DNA of 64,000 nt from Xenorhabdus szentirmaii DSM 16338 (GCF_002632585.1 NZ_NIBV01000001.1:1445203-1509202); one strand, 5' to 3'; shown: positions 11,848-21,385, counted from the first letter of the stretch. Program-made: numbers and translations. Notes: generated by a model from the letters alone, not told the origin.

Positions 11848-12530
11848 TGCTTAGCTCTCCAAGTTCTGTCCGACTCTCACATCACTCACGAGATGATCTA
11901 TATATTATTTATATATAGGCGTCTGATTTGCGCCCTCAGTCAAACACCACTTGTTTTTATTGCAATATTTATTGCAACAACAAGCGGTAAATCAAAATGA
12001 TGTTGTGTCATGTTATGTCACTGCATAAATATGGTTCTGGCAATTATCCGATAGATAATTTTCAGTGAATTCCCAACTTAGCGAGAAAAACAGAGCAGGT
12101 CAAATAGTGATAAATTCTGTTTTTTGTAATGATTTTTTGTTTACTTCATTGAATTTTATGAAAAATAAAGTCAATTTTGTATTTTGTGACCTAGATCATC
12201 AACTTAAAATGATGTGAGCTATCTCACTAAAATTCCAACATTATTTATTTTATATATGCTTCGAAATCCACCATTTAAAGAATTTAAAACTAATAAATAA
12301 AATATAAAAGGGATTATGTTGCATTTTTTTCAATCGTGTCGAATAAATTATTGAGTTGTTTTTGTGCTGTTAATGGTTTTTTAACTGACTTTTAACTAAT
12401 TATTCATTTTTAATGACTTTTTATTTTATCAAAATAAAGGGGAGATCTCTCAACGAAGTCGGGTCTTTTTTGCGTTATGATTCAATTTCGTGATTTTGCT
12501 GAGAATTGTTTTTTACTTTGGGAATAGTTT
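11848..12530. promoter_or_regulatory. Divergent gltB / arcB regulatory region
   Basis: A 683-bp, very AT-rich region between the two starts. Besides the CRP-like sites given separately, it contains an AT palindrome near 11898-11917 and the inverted repeat TTGCAATA-TTT-ATTGCAA at about 11959-11976. In E. coli gltB is controlled by Lrp, IHF, CRP and ArgR over a long upstream region, so this length is expected. yhcC, which sits between gltB and arcB in E. coli, is missing. Confidence 0.6.
12185..12228. promoter_or_regulatory. Two tandem CRP-like sites
   Basis: TGTGACCTAGATCATC at 12185-12200 and TGTGAGCTATCTCACT at 12213-12228 both follow TGTGA-N6-TCACA with one or two mismatches in the right half. 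Their centres are 28 bp apart. Either gltB (about 350 bp away) or arcB (about 310 bp away) could be the target. Confidence 0.5.
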
Positions 12531-14828
12531 ATGAAGTTTATTCGAGGGCTTGCCCGATATTATGTAGACTTGATGATGAAGCTGGGCTTGGTGCGCTTTT
12601 CGTTATTACTTGCCTCTGCTCTGGTTATTCTTGCAATGGCTATGCAAATGGCTGTCACGTTCGTATTGCACGGAGAAATCCAGAGCATCGATTTAATCCG
12701 CTCTATCTTCTTTGGTTTATTGATCACGCCTTGGGCTGTTTATTTTCTTTCCATTGTGGTGGAGCAGCTTGAAGAATCTCGTCAACGTGATGCAGCCCTG
12801 AATCTGCAACTCAAAGAAAACATTGCGCAGCTGAATCAGGAAATTAGTGAGAGAGAGAAAGCCGAAAAAGCCCATTTGATTTTGTTGGATAAACTTAAAT
12901 TAGAAATGGAGCACCGTGAAAAAACTCAGATTGAGCTTGAACAGCAATCGATATTATTGCGCTCATTTCTGGATGCTTCACCGGATTTGGTTTATTACCG
13001 CAACGAAGACAATGAGTTTTCCGGCTGTAATCGGGCGATGGAGCTTCTGACAGGGAAAAGCGAAAAACAACTTATTGGCCTGACACCGTTGGATGTTTAC
13101 GATAAAGAGATTGCCGGCAAGGTGATGGAAACTGATGAAAAAGTGTTTCGTCATAATGTCTCCCTGACTTATGAGCAGTGGCTGGTTTATCCCGATGGAC
13201 GAAAAGCCTGCTTTGAACTGAGAAAAGTCCCTTTTTATGATCTCGTCGGAAAACGGCATGGCCTGATGGGATTCGGGCGCGATATTACAGAGCGTAAGCG
13301 CTATCAGGATGCACTGGAAAATGCCAGCAGGGATAAAACCACTTTTATTTCGACGATTAGCCATGAGCTTCGTACGCCTTTAAATGGCATTGTTGGCTTG
13401 AGCCGAATCCTGTTGGACACGGATTTAACCCCAGAGCAATGTAATTATCTGAAAACGATCCATGTCAGTGCGATCACGCTCGGAAATATTTTCAACGATA
13501 TTATTGAATTGGACAAAATCGAACGCCGAAAAATACAACTCGACAATCAGCCCGTTGATTTCACCGGATTTATGGCTGATTTAGAGAACCTTTCCGGATT
13601 ATTGGCACAACCCAAAGGCCTTAAATTTGTACTTGAGCCAGAATATCCCCTGCCTGCCAAGGTATTGACTGATGGGACACGTTTACGACAAATCTTGTGG
13701 AATTTGATCAGCAATGCCGTGAAATTTACGCCCAAGGGTGAAATTCGGATTCGTATCTGGCGTGAAGAAGGGGATGTTCTGGTATTTGAAGTAACAGATT
13801 CCGGGATTGGCGTTCCTGCCGATGAATTGGAAAAAATCTTTGCAATGTATTATCAGGTAACCGATAGCGCGGGTGGCCGTCCGGCAACAGGAACGGGCAT
13901 TGGACTTGCCGTTTCCAGACGCCTTGCCCAAGGCATGGGGGGAGACATTGTTGTGAAAAGTACGGTCGGTGAAGGCTCTTGCTTTACGCTGTCTGTTATT
14001 GCCCCTGCCATTGATGAACAGGCCGAAGGAAAGCAAGAGGAAGATACCTTGCTATTGCCGGCACTCAATATTTTGTTGGTGGAAGATATTGAACTGAATG
14101 TCATTGTTGCCCGCTCAGTGCTGGAAAAACTGGGCAATAGCGTGGATGTCGCGATGAATGGGCATGATGCATTGGCCATGTTTAACCCTGATGAATATGA
14201 TTTGGTGTTATTGGATATCCAATTACCGGATATGACAGGGCTTGATATTGCGAGGCAGTTACGCCAGCGTTATTCCTCCCAATCTTTGCCCCCTTTGATT
14301 GCGCTGACAGCCAATGTATTGAAAGACAAGAAAGAATACCTTGATGCAGGTATGGATGATGTGCTCAATAAGCCGCTTTCCGTCAAGGCATTGATTGCCG
14401 TGATTGCAAAATATTGGGGGACATCAACTGAATTGAAAAACACGTTACCAGAGGCTGATATTGTGAAGAAAGGTGAAGAATTACTCGATACAGAAATGCT
14501 TGACCAATATATTGAATTAATCGGGCCACAAATGATTATTGATAATTTGGCAATTTTTGAATCTATGATGCCAAATTATCTTGCCTTGCTGGAATCCAAT
14601 ATGACAGCGAGAGATCAGAAAGGAATTACTGAAGAGGCACACAAAATCAAGGGCGCCGCCAGCTCTGTGGGATTGCGCCATTTGCAGCAGTTGGCTCAGC
14701 AGATCCAGTCACCGGATTTACCAGCATGGTGGGATAATGTGCAGGAATGGGTGGATGAATTGAGTATGGAGTGGAAGAATGATACGGAAATATTGAGAAA
14801 TTGGTTGTCGGACGCTACAAAAAAATAA
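12531..14828 (+). CDS. arcB: Aerobic respiration control sensor kinase ArcB
   Basis: A 765-residue tripartite hybrid histidine kinase sensing the quinone redox state and phosphorylating ArcA. In order: two transmembrane helices (about 22-45 and 57-77), a coiled-coil linker, a PAS domain (about 138-260), a HisKA domain with His278 in ISHELRTPLNG, an ATPase domain with FEVTDSGIGVP and GTGIGLAVS, a receiver domain with Asp562 in VLLDIQLPDM, and an HPt domain with His704 in EEAHKIKGAAS. These positions are 13-14 less than the E. coli ones, so the protein is complete. The start is at the second, GGGA-preceded ATG. ArcZ is encoded antisense just past its stop. Confidence 0.97.
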   Translation: MKFIRGLARYYVDLMMKLGLVRFSLLLASALVILAMAMQMAVTFVLHGEIQSIDLIRSIFFGLLITPWAVYFLSIVVEQLEESRQRDAALNLQLKENIAQLNQEISEREKAEKAHLILLDKLKLEMEHREKTQIELEQQSILLRSFLDASPDLVYYRNEDNEFSGCNRAMELLTGKSEKQLIGLTPLDVYDKEIAGKVMETDEKVFRHNVSLTYEQWLVYPDGRKACFELRKVPFYDLVGKRHGLMGFGRDITERKRYQDALENASRDKTTFISTISHELRTPLNGIVGLSRILLDTDLTPEQCNYLKTIHVSAITLGNIFNDIIELDKIERRKIQLDNQPVDFTGFMADLENLSGLLAQPKGLKFVLEPEYPLPAKVLTDGTRLRQILWNLISNAVKFTPKGEIRIRIWREEGDVLVFEVTDSGIGVPADELEKIFAMYYQVTDSAGGRPATGTGIGLAVSRRLAQGMGGDIVVKSTVGEGSCFTLSVIAPAIDEQAEGKQEEDTLLLPALNILLVEDIELNVIVARSVLEKLGNSVDVAMNGHDALAMFNPDEYDLVLLDIQLPDMTGLDIARQLRQRYSSQSLPPLIALTANVLKDKKEYLDAGMDDVLNKPLSVKALIAVIAKYWGTSTELKNTLPEADIVKKGEELLDTEMLDQYIELIGPQMIIDNLAIFESMMPNYLALLESNMTARDQKGITEEAHKIKGAASSVGLRHLQQLAQQIQSPDLPAWWDNVQEWVDELSMEWKNDTEILRNWLSDATKK

Positions 14829-14937
14829 CCCCAACCGAAGTTGGGGTGCGCGAATACTGCGCCAACACCAGGGAAACTTGTTTACCCGTTTATCTGAGAC
14901 TTATTTTAGGTACGGGTAATTAGAGAATTCTTCAATA
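14819..14937 (-). ncRNA. arcZ: ArcZ small regulatory RNA
   Basis: Hfq-dependent sRNA encoded opposite to arcB/elbB, exactly where arcZ lies in E. coli. On the minus strand the conserved 3' half is visible: the seed region TTTCCCTGGTGTTGGCGCAG, then TATTCGCGCA, then the terminator stem CCCCAAC-TTCG-GTTGGGG, then TTATTTTTTT ending near 14820. This part matches E. coli ArcZ almost base for base, while the 5' half has diverged, as is usual for this RNA. The 5' end is estimated from the E. coli length of about 120 nt. ArcZ is known to control natural product synthesis and virulence in Photorhabdus and Xenorhabdus through hexA. It overlaps the very end of arcB. Confidence 0.9.
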
Positions 14938-15064
14938 CGGAACACAAGTACCAACATAGCAAAGATAAGATTTTTTGTTACAAGATTCATTAAAATTTGT
15001 GATGAAGATTGGTGTTTAACCCTCTAAGGGGTTAAGCATTAATCTACTACAAACGGAGAGGAAT

Positions 15065-15718
15065 ATGAAATCTGTTGCAATGATATTAAGTGGATGTGGA
15101 GTCTACGACGGAAGTGAAATTCATGAATCAGTTCTGACTATGCTCTCTTTGAGCCGTCTTGGTGCTGAAGTGTCGTTTTTTTCACCTGATGAGCCACAAC
15201 ATCATGTAATTAATCATCTTAATGGAGAGGTGAAACACGAAATCCGTCACATAATGGAAGAGTCAGCTCGTATAACTCGGGGAAATATGAGGCCTCTGTC
15301 TGAGGTTGATACCAATGAGTTAGATGCGTTAATTATTCCCGGTGGATTTGGTGCGGCCAAAAACTTATGTAATTTCGCTTATAGAGGATCATCTTGCGAA
15401 ATAAATAAAGAACTATTAAGTATTGTGAGGGAGATGCATCAACAGGGCAAGCCGATGGGATTTATGTGTATTGCTCCCGTGATGATACCGAAAATGCTGG
15501 GAAAACCAGTCAAAGTGACTATTGGTTATGATCCTGAAACCGCAGCTCAAATAGAAGAAATGGGAGGAATACATATCGAGTGCCCAGTCGATGATATTGT
15601 TGTTGATTCTGAAAATAAAATTGTCACAACGCCAGCTTACATGCTTGCAGAATCTTTATCTCAGGCAGAAAAAGGAATTGATAAGCTTGTTAGGAAAGTA
15701 TTGGAAATGATTGAGTAA
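15065..15718 (+). CDS. elbB: Glyoxalase ElbB (isoprenoid biosynthesis-associated, DJ-1/PfpI family)
   Basis: A 217-residue class I glutamine amidotransferase-like protein. It has the family start with SGCGVYDGSEIHE (about 9-21), the IPGGFGAAKNL motif (about 96-106) and the nucleophile elbow around GFMCIAPVM (Cys about 138). E. coli ElbB has glyoxalase activity in vitro. GGAGAGGAAT precedes the ATG at 15065. The gene follows arcB as in E. coli, but mtgA, normally next, is absent. Confidence 0.93.
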   Translation: MKSVAMILSGCGVYDGSEIHESVLTMLSLSRLGAEVSFFSPDEPQHHVINHLNGEVKHEIRHIMEESARITRGNMRPLSEVDTNELDALIIPGGFGAAKNLCNFAYRGSSCEINKELLSIVREMHQQGKPMGFMCIAPVMIPKMLGKPVKVTIGYDPETAAQIEEMGGIHIECPVDDIVVDSENKIVTTPAYMLAESLSQAEKGIDKLVRKVLEMIE

Positions 15719-15745
15719 GCTGGCAGGGGCGCGTTTTTCGCTATT

Positions 15746-15831
15746 ATGGCACTGGTCGAAAATAATTGCCGCTCAGCTCACAACTTTATCGTTTTTCGTT
15801 GTCATCTAATTTTCATTTTAGCCAGTGCCAT
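15746..15831. repeat. Inverted repeat in the elbB-dolP junction
   Basis: A perfect 10-bp inverted repeat, ATGGCACTGG at 15746-15755 and CCAGTGCCAT at 15822-15831, separated by 66 bp. A second one, GGCTGGC (15962-15968) with GCCAGCC (15981-15987), lies nearer dolP. These mark a non-coding junction at which gene order departs from E. coli. Confidence 0.45.
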
Positions 15832-16009
15832 TTTCCATGTTGATGATGGTGAGATAAGCGAATACTGTAATGAGTTTTGAGAGCTAAGCCAAGCCTATTT
15901 TTAAACCAACGGTATTTTGTAACGTGGTGGTGGCCTAGTAATTGATGGCTTAGGCGTTGATGGCTGGCATTTTCAGTTGAGCCAGCCTGTTGCAGTTGCC
16001 AGTTAAGGG

Positions 16010-16585
16010 TCAGTTAAGATAAGTAAAGGCGGTTGTCACCCGTTTGACTCCGCTGGTTTCACTCGCAATTTTCGCGGCGGCTTCGCCTTCTTGTCGGGTG
16101 ACAATACCAAATAAGAAGACTTCATTGTCTTCGGTGACCACTTTAATACTGGATGACCTGACTGAATCACTGGCCAGGATTTTAGATCTCACTTTGGTGG
16201 TCAACCAAGTGTCTGCTGAAGCTCTGGACAATGAAACAGGATGACTTTGCCGGATTTCATTATAGACAAGGTCAGTGCCTTCCACTTTTGAGGCAATTTG
16301 TTTTGCCCGATCAGCCAAAGCGACATTCGGGCTTTGCCCGGTTAAAAGCACCTTACCTTGGTATACAGTGACGACGACGCGTGCCTGTGCCTTAATCTGG
16401 GGATCTTTGCTGACAGCATTACTGATCCGGGCTTCCAGCGCGGTATCGTCCACCTGTTGGCCAATTGTACGTGGATCTGAGCCTGCTTTTGTGGCGAATG
16501 CCGCAGAGCCCACGACCGCAGCCCCAATACACCCTTGCAATAACATGGCACTGAAACAGATTGCTAATAGAGAAAATAACCGCAT
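16010..16585 (-). CDS. dolP: Outer membrane lipoprotein DolP (YraP), dual BON domain
   Basis: A 191-residue division- and outer-membrane-stress-associated lipoprotein, the same length as E. coli DolP. The lipobox LLQGC places the lipidated cysteine at residue 19. Two BON domains follow (about 45-115 and 122-191), with the typical VTVYQGKVLLTGQ and VVTEDNEVFLFGIV strands. DolP binds anionic phospholipid and localises to division sites. It is the last gene of lpoA-yraN-diaA-dolP, 12 bp after diaA. Confidence 0.95.
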   Translation of the reverse strand: MRLFSLLAICFSAMLLQGCIGAAVVGSAAFATKAGSDPRTIGQQVDDTALEARISNAVSKDPQIKAQARVVVTVYQGKVLLTGQSPNVALADRAKQIASKVEGTDLVYNEIRQSHPVSLSRASADTWLTTKVRSKILASDSVRSSSIKVVTEDNEVFLFGIVTRQEGEAAAKIASETSGVKRVTTAFTYLN

Positions 16586-16597
16586 TGAGCTGGCTCC

Positions 16598-17188
16598 TTA
16601 TTCATCCTGATGAGGAAATAACGTATGGTCGATTAAGTCGCACAGACAGTTGATTGTCAACATATGAACTTCTTGGATCCTGACGCTGTTATGAGATGGG
16701 ATACGGATCTCAACATCCTGAGGCCCCAACAATCCCGCCAGCTCACCACCATCGTATCCCGTCAGCGCAACGATTGTCATATCGCGGGTGACCGCTGCTT
16801 CTACCGCTTTAATAATATCCCGACTATTTCCATGTGTGGAAATGGCGAGCAAAACGTCTCCGGCATGCCCCAGCGCCCGGACTTGTTTGGCGTAAATTTC
16901 GTTGGGTTGTCGACTATTGGCGATTGCCGTCATCACTACATTATCAGTATTCAGAGACAGAGCAGGCAGGCTCGGGCGTTCTGTCTCAAAGCAATTTATC
17001 ATGCTGGCGGCGAAACGCTGGGAAGTTGCAGCAGACCCACCATTACCACAGCAAAGAATTTTATTGCCATTCAGCAGTGATTGAACCATCATCATCGCGG
17101 CGCGTGATATTGCGTCGGGTAATGCTTCTGCTGCTGCTATCTGAGTTTGAATACTTTCTGTAAAGCAGACTTTAATTCTATCCAGCAC
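16598..17188 (-). CDS. diaA: DnaA initiator-associating protein DiaA
   Basis: A 196-residue SIS-domain protein that binds DnaA domain I and promotes ordered DnaA assembly at oriC. The phosphosugar-isomerase-like core is clear: [20 protein letters not shown] (about 42-61) and [18 protein letters not shown] (about 112-129). The length equals E. coli DiaA, so this is favoured over the paralogous GmhA. It lies between yraN and dolP in the conserved order. Confidence 0.94.
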   Translation of the reverse strand: MLDRIKVCFTESIQTQIAAAEALPDAISRAAMMMVQSLLNGNKILCCGNGGSAATSQRFAASMINCFETERPSLPALSLNTDNVVMTAIANSRQPNEIYAKQVRALGHAGDVLLAISTHGNSRDIIKAVEAAVTRDMTIVALTGYDGGELAGLLGPQDVEIRIPSHNSVRIQEVHMLTINCLCDLIDHTLFPHQDE

Positions 17189-17260
17189 GTTATGACCTAT
17201 GTATTTTGGGATCTATTTATTTAGCGAGCAAATTGAGAATTTATCAGAATAAATTCTCGT

Positions 17261-17620
17261 TCAGGCAAAGGCATTTTTCAGCCATTCGAATTTCTGGCCG
17301 GTTATTGTACAAACATCAAAACGGCACGGTGCTGTTTCCAGGCACTCATTGCGTTGATTCAGCCAGACAGAGGCTGTATGCAATAATCTTTTACGCTTAC
17401 TTTGGGTAATTGTAGCAATGGCATCACCATAATGTGTGTTTTTACGGAAACGAACTTCGACAAATACCCATGTATATTTGTCACGCATAACCAGATCGAT
17501 TTCTCCGCCACGAATTTTCACATTCTCAGCCACAAAGGCAAGCCCCTGTTTTTGCAAAAACTGCTTAACTTGATGTTCATAATGGCGTCCTATCGCATAG
17601 CGATTAGTTGTCTTTTTCAT
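17261..17620 (-). CDS. yraN: UPF0102 family nuclease-fold protein YraN
   Basis: A 119-residue member of UPF0102, a Holliday-junction-resolvase-like fold. The characteristic acidic residues are present: E in GRHYEHQVKQFL, the GGEIDLVMRD segment (about 38-47) and the FVEVRFR segment (about 53-59), which together resemble a metal-nuclease active site. Its function in the cell is not established. It sits between lpoA (106-bp gap) and diaA. Confidence 0.92.
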   Translation of the reverse strand: MKKTTNRYAIGRHYEHQVKQFLQKQGLAFVAENVKIRGGEIDLVMRDKYTWVFVEVRFRKNTHYGDAIATITQSKRKRLLHTASVWLNQRNECLETAPCRFDVCTITGQKFEWLKNAFA

Positions 17621-17726
17621 CCTGAAATAACCATTGAAACGGGATAATAATCAAATTACTGCCAATGATAAGCCACAGGCCGAGCAAGGAGGGCGGTTGC
17701 CTTTAAGCTGCCCCTCTTCTTGCTAT

Positions 17727-19553
17727 TTATTCATTCGCATTATTGGTATCGCCAGGCCCTGCCACATTGTCAGTGTTGTATGAATTCATATTGTCTGAAT
17801 TCGTATTGTCTGAATCCGCATTATCTGAACCTGCATTGTCTGTACGGTTTTGGAACAAAACCCGTCCATGACTGAATTGCATCCAAGGGAGTTGGCGTAA
17901 AATGGTGCAATTATCCGTGATAGACAGCTCTCCTGATTCACCATTCAGGCGGAAGTCCATGTTATGTTGCATCTGCGTAAACTGATTGGCCAGCGACCAC
18001 GCATCTATTCCCATTGCATAGAGGCGCATCAGGGAGTAATCATTGGCAAATTTTTTGGCCGCCTGTTGCATTAATGGGGGATTGATGCCGCTCAGCAGTG
18101 GAATATCACTAAATTGCATGCCATCCATTTCCAATCGGAAATCCGGGCCTGCACCAAATTTGTTACTGCGTGAGCTGGCATAAAGATCGGGCCTTTTGCG
18201 GGAGCTGATCGCCATATCAATCATCGGCTTGATGACAGTCAGTTCATCTGCCGTGGCGACAATATAAACGGCATCGACAGGGCCACTGGCGGAGGTTGTC
18301 GGAAGAACCGGCGTGCCGGTCATGCGTATGCCAATACCACGGTTCATGGATTGCCTCATTTCTAAGGGAGTCCCGAAGGTTTGCTGCAACACGGCCTGAC
18401 CACCCAGTTTCTGCCATTCTTGTGCAAAAGCTGTGGCAACCCGATTGCCGAACTCTGTACGAGGGATTAACAGCAGCGGATTGTGTTTTTGTTGCTGCCA
18501 GATATGCTCAGCGGCATTTTTTGCTTCATCTTCAGGCGACAATGAAAAATAACAGATATTCGGCTGTGGTTTTGGTGTATCCAATTCATTGAGTGCCAGA
18601 ATGTTCAGTGGAATGTCGATTTGGGACAGCTGCTCGACATTGGGTTTCAGTAATGGCCCGACAATCAGGGTAACGCCATCTTGCTCGGCTTGCGTCAACA
18701 GATTGATGAGTGATTCACTGTTAGTGTCATAGACTTTGATGACTTGATCGTTGACAGGGGTATCATTCACGCTTGATTTTATCGGGGGTGCTGGCTGGCT
18801 TATCTCACCTTGGTCAGATATGGCGCCTTTCTCAGAGAGAGGGGATACTTCAGATGACTCAGTATCACTTAAATTAGCCGCTTCATTTGGATTGCTGTCA
18901 GATGAATTTGCCGGTAAACCTGCCGGTGCAGGCAGTGAAGTTTTTGGCAACGCCCCTTTTTGTGCATCAAGAAAACCCTGGCGAATGGCTTCTCCAAACA
19001 CCTTAGCCTGACCACTCAAAGGCAGGAATAGGCCGATAATGGCGCGGTTATCGGAGGGCGTTAATAACATTTGCTGTAATTCAGTAGGCAAGCTATGGGC
19101 GGCCGGATTATTGGGGTAGCGAATTTTCCAGTCATTGATGGCGGAACGCAGTTTTTCAATATCCCGGTTACTGGTTTGGTAATAATTCAATAAATCAAGC
19201 CAGCCCAGTAAGGTATATTCGTTGGTATTGACGACTAATTCATTGAGTTGTTGTGGCGAAAGCTGCGTCAGCAATTGCCATGTTTCATCAATGTTTTTCT
19301 GGTGAGCGACAGGATTTTTTTCTTCGTATTGCTCTAGTGCGATATAAGCGCGGATCACATCCAGTGATGGTTGGTTATGGGCGGCATCAATAATGGTTTG
19401 ATAATGACTAATCTCTGAGCTGATCTTGTCTTGAGGGTGATAAGTTGGTTGCCCTTGCTGTTCGAGCATGGTACACCCTGCAATAATCATAGTCGACAGC
19501 ACGGCTGTGTAGACTAAACCAGTTTTGAAACGCACAAAAATTGAGGGAAGCAT
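17727..19553 (-). CDS. lpoA: Penicillin-binding protein activator LpoA
   Basis: Outer membrane lipoprotein that reaches through the periplasm to stimulate PBP1A. ATG at 19553 (MLPSIFVRF) is preferred over the longer frame to 19625 because a signal peptide with lipobox IIAGC then follows, lipidated at Cys27. A helical N-domain with LDLLNYYQTSNRD and RYPNNPAAHSLPTELQ leads to the periplasmic-binding-protein-like C-domain (IGLFLPLSGQAKVFGEAIRQGF to the end), interrupted by a low-complexity Ser/Pro/Asp linker. Two oddities: the N-terminal TPR region is roughly 85-90 residues shorter than I recall for E. coli LpoA, and the C-terminus carries an Asn/Asp/Ser-rich five-residue repeat tail. Confidence 0.93.
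   Translation of the reverse strand: MLPSIFVRFKTGLVYTAVLSTMIIAGCTMLEQQGQPTYHPQDKISSEISHYQTIIDAAHNQPSLDVIRAYIALEQYEEKNPVAHQKNIDETWQLLTQLSPQQLNELVVNTNEYTLLGWLDLLNYYQTSNRDIEKLRSAINDWKIRYPNNPAAHSLPTELQQMLLTPSDNRAIIGLFLPLSGQAKVFGEAIRQGFLDAQKGALPKTSLPAPAGLPANSSDSNPNEAANLSDTESSEVSPLSEKGAISDQGEISQPAPPIKSSVNDTPVNDQVIKVYDTNSESLINLLTQAEQDGVTLIVGPLLKPNVEQLSQIDIPLNILALNELDTPKPQPNICYFSLSPEDEAKNAAEHIWQQQKHNPLLLIPRTEFGNRVATAFAQEWQKLGGQAVLQQTFGTPLEMRQSMNRGIGIRMTGTPVLPTTSASGPVDAVYIVATADELTVIKPMIDMAISSRKRPDLYASSRSNKFGAGPDFRLEMDGMQFSDIPLLSGINPPLMQQAAKKFANDYSLMRLYAMGIDAWSLANQFTQMQHNMDFRLNGESGELSITDNCTILRQLPWMQFSHGRVLFQNRTDNAGSDNADSDNTNSDNMNSYNTDNVAGPGDTNNANE
17781..17840. repeat. 15-bp tandem repeat in the 3' end of lpoA
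   Basis: Four adjacent 15-base units on the plus strand (TGAATTCATATTGTC, TGAATTCGTATTGTC, TGAATCCGCATTATC, TGAACCTGCATTGTC), with degenerate flanking copies. Since 15 is a multiple of three, copy-number change would lengthen or shorten the LpoA tail by five residues (consensus D-N-x-x-S type) without a frameshift. Confidence 0.85.
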
Positions 19554-19616
19554 ACTGTATCCAGTGATGTTTTTTTCAAAGATGCTCAATTTTAAATCGG
19601 TCATTCGGATGAAACA

Positions 19617-20489
19617 ATGAATCAAACCAATCGAGCAGTGGTTACGACATCCACGCTATATGTTGTACCAACCCCTATCGGAAATCTCGGGGATATTACT
19701 CAGCGTGCTCTTGAAGTTCTTAAAAATGTCGATCTGATTGCAGCCGAAGATACGCGACATACCGGCTTGTTGCTTCAACATTTTGCCATTAATGCGCGCA
19801 TGTTCGCACTTCATGATCATAATGAACAGCAGAAGGCAGATCAATTGATTGCGAAACTGGAGCAAGGGATCAGCATTGCATTGGTATCCGATGCGGGGAC
19901 GCCGCTAATTAACGATCCCGGATATCATCTTGTCCGCCGCTGTCGTGAGGCCGGCATTCATGTTGTTCCATTACCGGGTCCTTGTGCGGCCATTACTGCG
20001 CTCTCTGCCGCAGGGTTGCCCTCTGATCGTTTTTGCTATGAAGGATTTCTGCCAGCAAAAAGCAAGGGACGTCAGGACACGCTGCGCGAATTGGCCCAAG
20101 AATCACGGACACTGATATTCTATGAATCAACCCATCGTTTGCTGGATAGTTTAGAAGATATCGTAAAAGTGTGGGGGGCAAATCGTTATATTGTGCTTGC
20201 ACGGGAACTGACCAAGACGTGGGAATCTATTCAGGGCATGCCGGCCGGTGAGCTTCTGGAATGGATAAAGGAAGATGAAACCCGCCGTCGAGGCGAGATG
20301 GTATTGATTGTAGAAGGGTATCATAAACCTGCGGAAGACAGCTTGCCACCCGAAGCCTTGCGGACATTGGCATTATTGCAAAAAGAATTGCCACTAAAAA
20401 AAGCGGCGGCATTGGCGGCAGAAATTCATGGCGTAAAGAAAAATGCCTTATACCGTTTTGCTCTCGACCAGAATTCAGCCTCTGACTAA
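19617..20489 (+). CDS. rsmI: 16S rRNA (cytidine(1402)-2'-O)-methyltransferase
   Basis: A 290-residue tetrapyrrole-methylase-superfamily enzyme that 2'-O-methylates C1402 of 16S rRNA. Signatures in order: [20 protein letters not shown] (about 16-35), [14 protein letters not shown] (about 43-56), [19 protein letters not shown] (about 88-106), [18 protein letters not shown], and [13 protein letters not shown] near residue 225. It is divergent from lpoA as in E. coli, with starts only about 60 bp apart, and is followed directly by the RNase P RNA gene. Confidence 0.96.
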   Translation: MNQTNRAVVTTSTLYVVPTPIGNLGDITQRALEVLKNVDLIAAEDTRHTGLLLQHFAINARMFALHDHNEQQKADQLIAKLEQGISIALVSDAGTPLINDPGYHLVRRCREAGIHVVPLPGPCAAITALSAAGLPSDRFCYEGFLPAKSKGRQDTLRELAQESRTLIFYESTHRLLDSLEDIVKVWGANRYIVLARELTKTWESIQGMPAGELLEWIKEDETRRRGEMVLIVEGYHKPAEDSLPPEALRTLALLQKELPLKKAAALAAEIHGVKKNALYRFALDQNSASD

Positions 20490-20514
20490 ATTGGCGGGTC
20501 CGCGTGAAAATCCC

Positions 20515-20543
20515 TATACATTGGGTGGCAAACCCCTTATAAT
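20515..20543 (+). promoter_or_regulatory. rnpB promoter
   Basis: A perfect -10 (TATAAT, 20538-20543) lies 9 bp before the RNA start, with a 17-bp spacer to TATACA (20515-20520). The stretch between -10 and start (CCGCGCCG) is GC-rich, the discriminator type expected for stringently controlled stable-RNA promoters. Confidence 0.65.
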
Positions 20544-20551
20544 CCGCGCCG

Positions 20552-20934
<383 letters not shown>

Positions 20935-20941
20935 CAAATTC

Positions 20942-20980
20942 AGCCCTATAGAGGTTTCTCTGTAGGGCTTATTCTTTTCT
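20942..20980 (+). terminator. rnpB terminator
   Basis: AGCCCTA (20942-20948) pairs with TAGGGCT (20963-20969), extended by GAG/CTC pairing in the loop, followed by TATTCTTTTCT. Confidence 0.85.
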
Positions 20981-21385
20981 ATGCCTATATGCCAATTTTC
21001 ACGCCAATTTCCATCCCATCACCAAACCATCACAGAATATGTACCTTGAATAAGCCAAGTGTGTAATTGACTGTTACCAGATTGAATGATTTGCCTCTCT
21101 GATTTTTCTCCACGATTTTTCTTTACTATTTTTCTCTACTGCAATACTGCCGGGCATTGGCCTTAACTCAACGGTCAGTTGATGCTATTTTTAAAATCAT
21201 GGCTGTACTGATGAGTACCGTATTGATTATATGAATTCAAGCTTAATATCGGCGCAACTTGAATGCCAAGAAATATAAAAACAATGATTTATTGTAATAA
21301 TGTTTTTAATTTAAAAGATTCAAAATAGGTATATTTTACATTTAGACAGCGAAAATAGTCTGTTCAATGCCTTATCAGGTATTTT

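Noticed and set aside
15719..16009. Remnant of mtgA after elbB
   Set aside because: I could not find a convincing stretch of MtgA-like residues in any frame; a search would be needed.
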